A DNA stretch of 64,000 nt from Rubrivivax benzoatilyticus JA2 = ATCC BAA-35 (GTDB lineage Bacteria; Pseudomonadota; Gammaproteobacteria; Burkholderiales; Burkholderiaceae_C), in the NCBI RefSeq assembly GCF_000190375.1, contig NZ_AEWG01000160.1:1-64000 (forward strand), in the 5' to 3' direction. Below are positions 60,366-64,000 of this stretch, in pieces. Positions within the stretch are counted from its first letter, which is position 1. Each line of letters begins with the position of its first letter. The position numbers were made by a program, and so were the translations under genes. The notes beneath the pieces were generated by a model. The model ran no database searches. It was given only the letters and a program-made list of their open reading frames with translations, and had not been told where the DNA came from.

Positions 60366-62633
60366 TCAGGCCTCCTCGCGCACGCAGTCGACGTAGTAGC
60401 GCTTGCGGCCGTCGTCCGTGGTGTCCTCCACGAGACCGTGCACGTCGGTGGCGAAGCCCGGGAACGCGGCGTTGAACTCGCGCGTGAAACGCAGGTAGTC
60501 GACGATGCGCTTGTTGAAGCGCTCGCCCGGGATCAGCAGCGGGATGCCCGGCGGGTACGGCGTCAGCAGCGAGGTCGCGATGCGCCCTTCCAGGTCGTCG
60601 ATGGCGACGCGTTCGGTGCGGCGATGCGCGATGTAGGCGAAGGCGTCGGTCGGCTTCATCGCCGGCACGATCTCCGAGACGTACATCTCGGTCGTCAGGC
60701 GCGCGATGTCGCCCTTGGCGTACTGCTCGTGGATCGCCTGGCACAGGTCGCGCAGCCCCATGCGCTCGTAGCGCGGATGCGCGGCGCAGAACTCGGGCAG
60801 CACGCGCCACATCGGCGCGTTGCGGTCGTAGTCGTCCTTGAACTGCTGCAGCGCGGTCAGCAGCGTGTTCCAGCGGCCCTTGGTGATGCCGATCGTGAAC
60901 ATGATGAAGAACGAGTAGAGCCCGGTCTTCTCGACGACGACGCCGTGTTCGGCGAGGAACTTGGTGACGATGGACGCCGGGATGCCGGTCTCGGCGAAGC
61001 GGCCCGACAGGTCCAGCCCCGGCGTGATCAGCGTGCACTTGATCGGGTCCAGCATGTTGAACCCGTCGGCCAGCGCGCCGAAGCCGTGCCACTCGGCGTC
61101 GGCCTCCAGGATCCACTGCGCGCTCCGGCCGATGCCGTCGTCGGCCAGCTCGTCCGGGCCCCAGACCTTGAACCACCAGTCGCCGCCGCCGAACTCGCCC
61201 TCGACCTTGCGCATCGCGCGGCGGAAGTCCAGCGACTCGACGATGCTCTCCTCGACGAGCGCCGGGCCGCCGGGCGCCTCCATCATCGCCGCGGCGACGT
61301 CGCAGCTGGCGATGATCGCGTACTGCGGCGAGGTGCTGGTGTGCATCAGGTAGGCCTCGTTGAAGAGGTGGCGGTCGAGCTTGCGCTCGGTCGCGTCCTG
61401 CACCAGCACCTGGCTGGCCTGGCTGATGCCGGCCAGCAGCTTGTGCGTCGACTGCGTCGCGAAGACCAGCTGGTCCTTCGGCCGCGCGCGCTTCTTGCCC
61501 ATCGAGTGGAACGGGCCGTAGAAACGGTGGAAGGCGGCGTGCGGCAGCCAGGCCTCGTCGAAGTGCAGCGCGTCGACGTAACCGTCGAGCGCGTGCTTGA
61601 TCGTCTCGGTGTTGTAGAGCACGCCGTCGTAGGTGCTCTGCGTCAGCGTCAGGATGCGCGGCTTGACCGTCTTCGGGTCGACGCCGGCGAGCAGCGGGTT
61701 GGCGGCGATCTTGCGTTCGATCGCCTCGCGCGAGAACTCGCTCTCGGGGATCGGTCCGATGATGCCGTAGTGGTTGCGCGTCGGCGTCAGGAACACGGGC
61801 ACCGCCCCGGTCATGATGATCGAGTGCAGGATCGACTTGTGGCAGTTGCGGTCGACGACGACCACGTCGCCCGGCGCCACCATGTGGTGCCAGACCATCT
61901 TGTTGCTGGTGCTGGTGCCGTTGGTGACGAAGAAGCAGTGGTCGGCGTTGAAGATGCGCGCCGCGTTGCGCTCCGACGCGGCCACCGGGCCGGTGTGGTC
62001 GAGCAGCTGGCCGAGCTCCTCGACGGCGTTGCAGACGTCGGCGCGCAGCATGTTCTCGCCGAAGAACTGGTGGAACATCTGGCCCACCGGGCTCTTCAGG
62101 AAGGCCACGCCGCCGGAGTGCCCCGGGCAGTGCCAGGAGTACGAGCCGTCCTGGGCGTAGTCCATCAGCGCCTTGAAGAACGGCGGCGCCAGGCCGTCGA
62201 GGTAGCTGCGGGCCTCGCGGATGATGTGCCGGGCGACGAACTCCGGCGTGTCCTCGAACATGTGGATGAAGCCGTGAAGCTCGCGCAGCACGTCGTTCGG
62301 GATGTGCTGGCTGGTGCGCGTCTCGCCGTACAGGTAGATCGGGATGTCCGCGTTCTTGAAGCGGATCTCCTCGATGAACTTGCGCAGGTTCAGCACCGCC
62401 GGGTCGAGCTCGGGGCCGGGCGTGAACTCGTTGTCGTCGATCGACAGGATGAAGGCGCTGGCGCGGCTTTGCTGCTGCGCGAACTGCGACAGGTCGCCGT
62501 AGCTGGTGGCGCCGACGACCTCGAAGCCCTCTTTCTCGATGGCCTCGGCGAGCGCGCGGATGCCGAAACCCGAGGTGTTCTCGGAGCGGAAGTCCTCGTC
62601 GATGATGACGATGGGAAAGCGAAAGCGCAGCAT
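60366..62633 (-). CDS. arginine/lysine/ornithine decarboxylase (fold-type I, inducible type)
   Basis: A 755-residue PLP enzyme with the layout of the bacterial AdiA/CadA/SpeC group: a response-regulator-like wing domain (residues 1-130; IVIIDEDFRSENTSGFG), a PLP-binding core and a C-terminal domain. The PLP lysine is in TQSTHKLLAGISQAS (about residue 385), and FDEAWLPHAAFHRFYGPF precedes it. It makes polyamines or consumes protons for acid resistance; which amino acid it uses cannot be told by eye. It converges on fabI. Confidence 0.94.
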   Translation of the reverse strand: MLRFRFPIVIIDEDFRSENTSGFGIRALAEAIEKEGFEVVGATSYGDLSQFAQQQSRASAFILSIDDNEFTPGPELDPAVLNLRKFIEEIRFKNADIPIYLYGETRTSQHIPNDVLRELHGFIHMFEDTPEFVARHIIREARSYLDGLAPPFFKALMDYAQDGSYSWHCPGHSGGVAFLKSPVGQMFHQFFGENMLRADVCNAVEELGQLLDHTGPVAASERNAARIFNADHCFFVTNGTSTSNKMVWHHMVAPGDVVVVDRNCHKSILHSIIMTGAVPVFLTPTRNHYGIIGPIPESEFSREAIERKIAANPLLAGVDPKTVKPRILTLTQSTYDGVLYNTETIKHALDGYVDALHFDEAWLPHAAFHRFYGPFHSMGKKRARPKDQLVFATQSTHKLLAGISQASQVLVQDATERKLDRHLFNEAYLMHTSTSPQYAIIASCDVAAAMMEAPGGPALVEESIVESLDFRRAMRKVEGEFGGGDWWFKVWGPDELADDGIGRSAQWILEADAEWHGFGALADGFNMLDPIKCTLITPGLDLSGRFAETGIPASIVTKFLAEHGVVVEKTGLYSFFIMFTIGITKGRWNTLLTALQQFKDDYDRNAPMWRVLPEFCAAHPRYERMGLRDLCQAIHEQYAKGDIARLTTEMYVSEIVPAMKPTDAFAYIAHRRTERVAIDDLEGRIATSLLTPYPPGIPLLIPGERFNKRIVDYLRFTREFNAAFPGFATDVHGLVEDTTDDGRKRYYVDCVREEA

Positions 62634-62746
62634 GGGCCGGGGCCTCGTCGGAGCGACAGGGGTGAAACGAGGCGCGAAGTGTAGAGGCCGACGGGGACGA
62701 ACGCCGTGACGAACAATCGGCGCGTCTGCATGACCCGGCCCGCACC

Positions 62747-63121
62747 ATGCCCCAAGACCTCAACGTGCTCGGCAGCAAGCTCGTGCCCTGCTCCTATGAC
62801 CCGCTGACCGGCTGGCGCCGCGACGGCTGCTGCCACGGCGACGCCGACGACCCCGGCCGCCACCTCGTCTGCGCGCGCATGACGCTGGCTTTCCTGAACT
62901 TCCAGATGGAACAGGGCAACGACCTGATCACGCCCCGGCCCGAGCTGCGCTTCGCCGGCCTGAAGCCCGGCGACCGCTGGTGCGTCTGCGTGCTGCGCTG
63001 GCGCGAGGCCTACGAAGCCGGCTGCGCGCCGCCGGCGGTGTTGGAAAGCACGCACGCCGCAGCGCTCGATTTCGTACCACTTTCCTGGCTTCAGCGCAGC
63101 AACGCTGCGGAGCTGAGGTAG
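62747..63121 (+). CDS. DUF2237 family protein
   Basis: A 124-residue protein of the DUF2237 family. It begins MPQDLNVLGSKLVPCSYDPL and continues with RRDGCCHGDADDPGRHLVCARM and LNFQMEQGNDLITPRPELRF, all family features, including the conserved paired cysteines. Function in the family is unknown. It is divergent from the decarboxylase, and its TAG stop may overlap the -10 (TAGACT, 63119-63124) of tRNA-Ser. Confidence 0.92.
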   Translation: MPQDLNVLGSKLVPCSYDPLTGWRRDGCCHGDADDPGRHLVCARMTLAFLNFQMEQGNDLITPRPELRFAGLKPGDRWCVCVLRWREAYEAGCAPPAVLESTHAAALDFVPLSWLQRSNAAELR

Positions 63122-63138
63122 ACTCCCGGGTTCTTTCC

Positions 63139-63229
63139 GGAAGGGTGGATGAGCGGTTTAAGTCGCACGCCTGGAAAGCGTGTGTGGGTTAACAGCCCAC
63201 CGCGGGTTCGAATCCCGCCCCTTCCGCCA
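63139..63229 (+). tRNA. tRNA-Ser (anticodon GGA)
   Basis: A 91-nt class II tRNA: acceptor GGAAGGG/CCCTTCC, anticodon stem CACGC/GCGTG around CTGGAAA with anticodon GGA, a long variable arm, T-loop TTCGAATC and an encoded CCA. It is followed by a strong terminator. Confidence 0.96.
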
Positions 63230-63238
63230 GATCGAAGC

Positions 63239-63270
63239 AAAACGGCCCCTCTGCGGGCCGTTTTGTTTTT
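63239..63270 (+). terminator. terminator after tRNA-Ser (bidirectional)
   Basis: AAAACGGCCC (63239-63248) and GGGCCGTTTT (63255-63264), then GTTTTT. The reverse strand has an A-rich flank, so it also ends the convergent EamA gene. Confidence 0.93.
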
Positions 63271-63280
63271 CCGGGCCGGC

Positions 63281-64000
63281 TCAGCGGCTCGCCGCGCCGC
63301 GCGACGCCCACCCGCGCAGCAGCCCTTCCAGCCAGCCGTGCGCGCTGACGACCAGCACCCCGGCCAGCACCAGCCCGGCGCCGGCGACGAAGGCCGCGTC
63401 CAGGCGCTCGGCGAGCAGCCAGGCGCCGAAGACGACACCGAGGATCGGCGTCAGGAAGGCCAGCACGCCCAGGCGCGACGCGAGGTAGTGGCGCAGCAGC
63501 CAGAACCAGACCAGGAAGCTGGCGAACGAGACGATCAGCGCCTGGAAACCCAGGTGCGCCCAGAACGCCGGTGTCGCCTGCAGCGCGGTCTGGCCGGTGA
63601 CGAGCGCGCCGGCGCCCAGCAGCACGCAGGCGCCGAGCAGTTGGTACAGCAGCGTCTCGGTGGCCGGTGCCTCGCTGAGCCGCGAGCAGCGGATGACGAC
63701 CGTCGTCGCCCCCCAGGACGCGCCGGCGGCCAGCGCCAGCAGGTCGCCCCAGAGCATCGTCATGCCCATCGCCGTGCCGCCACCGCGCCCGCCGAAGGCC
63801 AGCGCGATGCCGCCGAAGGCGATGGCGATGCCGGCCCACTGCAGCGGCCGCAGCCGCTCGGCCGGCAGCCGCAGGTGCAGCCCGACCGCGGCGAAGATCG
63901 GCGAGGTGTAGAGGAAGACCACCACGTGCGAGGCATGCGTGTGGCGCAGCGCCTCGGCGACGAACAGGTACTCCAGCGCGAACAGCAGCCCGACCACCAG
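63281..64000 (-). CDS. EamA/DMT-family transporter, 5' end beyond window
   Basis: At least 239 residues of a DMT transporter; the N-terminus (about two helices) lies beyond position 64000. Seven to eight hydrophobic helices are visible. The first EamA repeat ends in GIAIAFGGIALAF, and the second contains WGDLLALAAGASWGATTVVI and FLTPILGVVFGAWLLAERLD, the conserved C-terminal signature. The final GLLRGWASRGAASR tail is basic and cytoplasmic. Substrate unknown. Confidence 0.92.
   Translation of the reverse strand: MVVGLLFALEYLFVAEALRHTHASHVVVFLYTSPIFAAVGLHLRLPAERLRPLQWAGIAIAFGGIALAFGGRGGGTAMGMTMLWGDLLALAAGASWGATTVVIRCSRLSEAPATETLLYQLLGACVLLGAGALVTGQTALQATPAFWAHLGFQALIVSFASFLVWFWLLRHYLASRLGVLAFLTPILGVVFGAWLLAERLDAAFVAGAGLVLAGVLVVSAHGWLEGLLRGWASRGAASR

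Overview
The window is a contiguous, very GC-rich bacterial chromosome segment with dense coding on both strands and no visible mobile element, prophage or CRISPR array. The gene order is typical of a betaproteobacterium of the order Burkholderiales: ilvB-ilvN-ilvC-pssA-leuA; tRNA-Leu-tig-clpP-clpX-lon; rimP-nusA-infB-rbfA-truB-typA; glnB beside a glutamine-dependent nadE. Proteins such as DUF3348/DUF802/DUF2894 and DUF3619/DUF3106 point the same way. The hpnCDE squalene genes and a membrane H+-pyrophosphatase suggest a Rubrivivax/Leptothrix-like lineage, but that is inference.

Layout. 0-3.5 kb: 2-oxoglutarate dehydrogenase (sucA, start of sucB). 3.5-8.5 kb: a small Cys-cluster protein, then etfB-etfA-acyl-CoA dehydrogenase-nitronate monooxygenase, a fatty-acid-oxidation-like operon with a TetR-type palindrome upstream. 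8.5-11.9 kb: an MFS transporter divergent from a degenerate MocR-type regulator, then a BON lipoprotein. 11.9-15.9 kb: four translationally coupled genes, DUF3348, DUF802 (MotA/ZorA-like), an OmpA/MotB-like protein and DUF2894. They look like a proton-driven stator or rotary motor of unknown function and are the most interesting locus here. 15.9-22.4 kb: three tRNAs, then the lon/clpX/clpP/tig proteostasis cluster behind tRNA-Leu. 22.4-26.8 kb: a two-gene RND efflux pump with a palindromic operator. 26.8-30.7 kb: hpnCDE and an IclR regulator. 30.7-38.5 kb: pbpG and the branched-chain amino acid/phospholipid cluster, with a clear leuA attenuator and an 18-codon leader peptide. 38.5-41.7 kb: an ECF-like sigma factor operon with a putative anti-sigma factor (DUF3619) and a periplasmic partner (DUF3106), then RDD, dgkA and a LOG protein. 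41.8-50.7 kb: glnB, nadE, a FemAB-like acetyltransferase, soluble and membrane pyrophosphatases side by side, an ABC1 kinase and an EamA exporter. 50.8-59.4 kb: the rimP-to-typA translation operon behind a near-consensus promoter and leader terminator. 59.4-64 kb: fabI, an arginine/lysine/ornithine decarboxylase, DUF2237, tRNA-Ser and a second EamA gene cut by the window end.

Most of the window is core metabolism and information processing. The accessory interest lies in the stator-like operon, the lysine-less MocR regulator, the sigma/DUF3619/DUF3106 module and several RNA-level regulatory structures. All positions were read by eye; no database search or folding was run.
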